Of a stretch of DNA of 32,786 nucleotides, positions 32,750 to 32,786 are shown one piece after another. Every line of letters begins with the position of its first letter. The stretch's first letter is position 1. This DNA comes from Kistimonas scapharcae. GTDB taxonomy: Bacteria; Pseudomonadota; Gammaproteobacteria; Pseudomonadales; Endozoicomonadaceae. Made by a program: the position numbers and the translations under genes. The stretch spans positions 1 to 32,786 of the forward strand of contig NZ_BAABFL010000004.1 of NCBI RefSeq assembly GCF_039540975.1. Reading direction: 5' to 3'. The notes beneath the pieces were generated by a model that made no database searches, had not been told where the DNA came from, and saw only the letters and a list, made by a program, of their open reading frames with translations.

Positions 32750-32786
32750 CTTAAACAGGGGGTGGTCAGTGAGTAATCAATGACCC

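Overview
The window reads as chromosomal DNA of a gammaproteobacterium. Evidence is the short-form HisG with HisD, a DegS/AlgW-type periplasmic protease, a type IV pilin, an outer membrane phospholipase A and CysDN. An Oceanospirillales/Endozoicomonas-like host would fit, but that is a guess from gene content; nothing in the sequence fixes the genus.

Region 1 (1-16606) is a type VI secretion system (T6SS) locus, visibly more AT-rich than what follows. A leftward operon carries tssA, tssB, tssC, a second tssC-like gene (tssC2, like Rhizobium impD), tssE, tssF and tssG. A rightward set carries vgrG, a DUF6931-like gene, the lipoprotein tssJ, a divergent hcp, a small acidic protein and clpV. The two sets diverge from 61 bp between tssA and vgrG. 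The membrane-complex and baseplate genes tssK, tssL and tssM are absent from the window. After clpV lie two convergent cargo-like genes. One is a permuted papain-like (NlpC/P60-type) hydrolase broken by a single-base frameshift in a G tract. The other is an unrelated Cys/His protein. These are the best candidates for undescribed T6SS effectors.

Region 2 (16848-29483) is mostly housekeeping: hisG-hisD (overlapping), degS/algW, a lone type IV pilin, a Nif3-like protein, pepT-yfcC (peptidase plus transporter), pldA, a YqhA-like membrane protein and cysD-cysN. CysN ends in a shortened APS-kinase-like tail with no P-loop. Strong hairpins separate several of these units.

Region 3 (29484-32786) holds an unrecognised membrane/coiled-coil protein and then a complete-ended IS1380-type insertion sequence (30483-32083). 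Its transposase is broken by an N/frameshift and an in-frame stop. Bases 1-81 are the same end of a second copy of this IS in the opposite orientation, so about 30.4 kb lies between two outward-facing copies. The last 700 bp hold only weak small ORFs.
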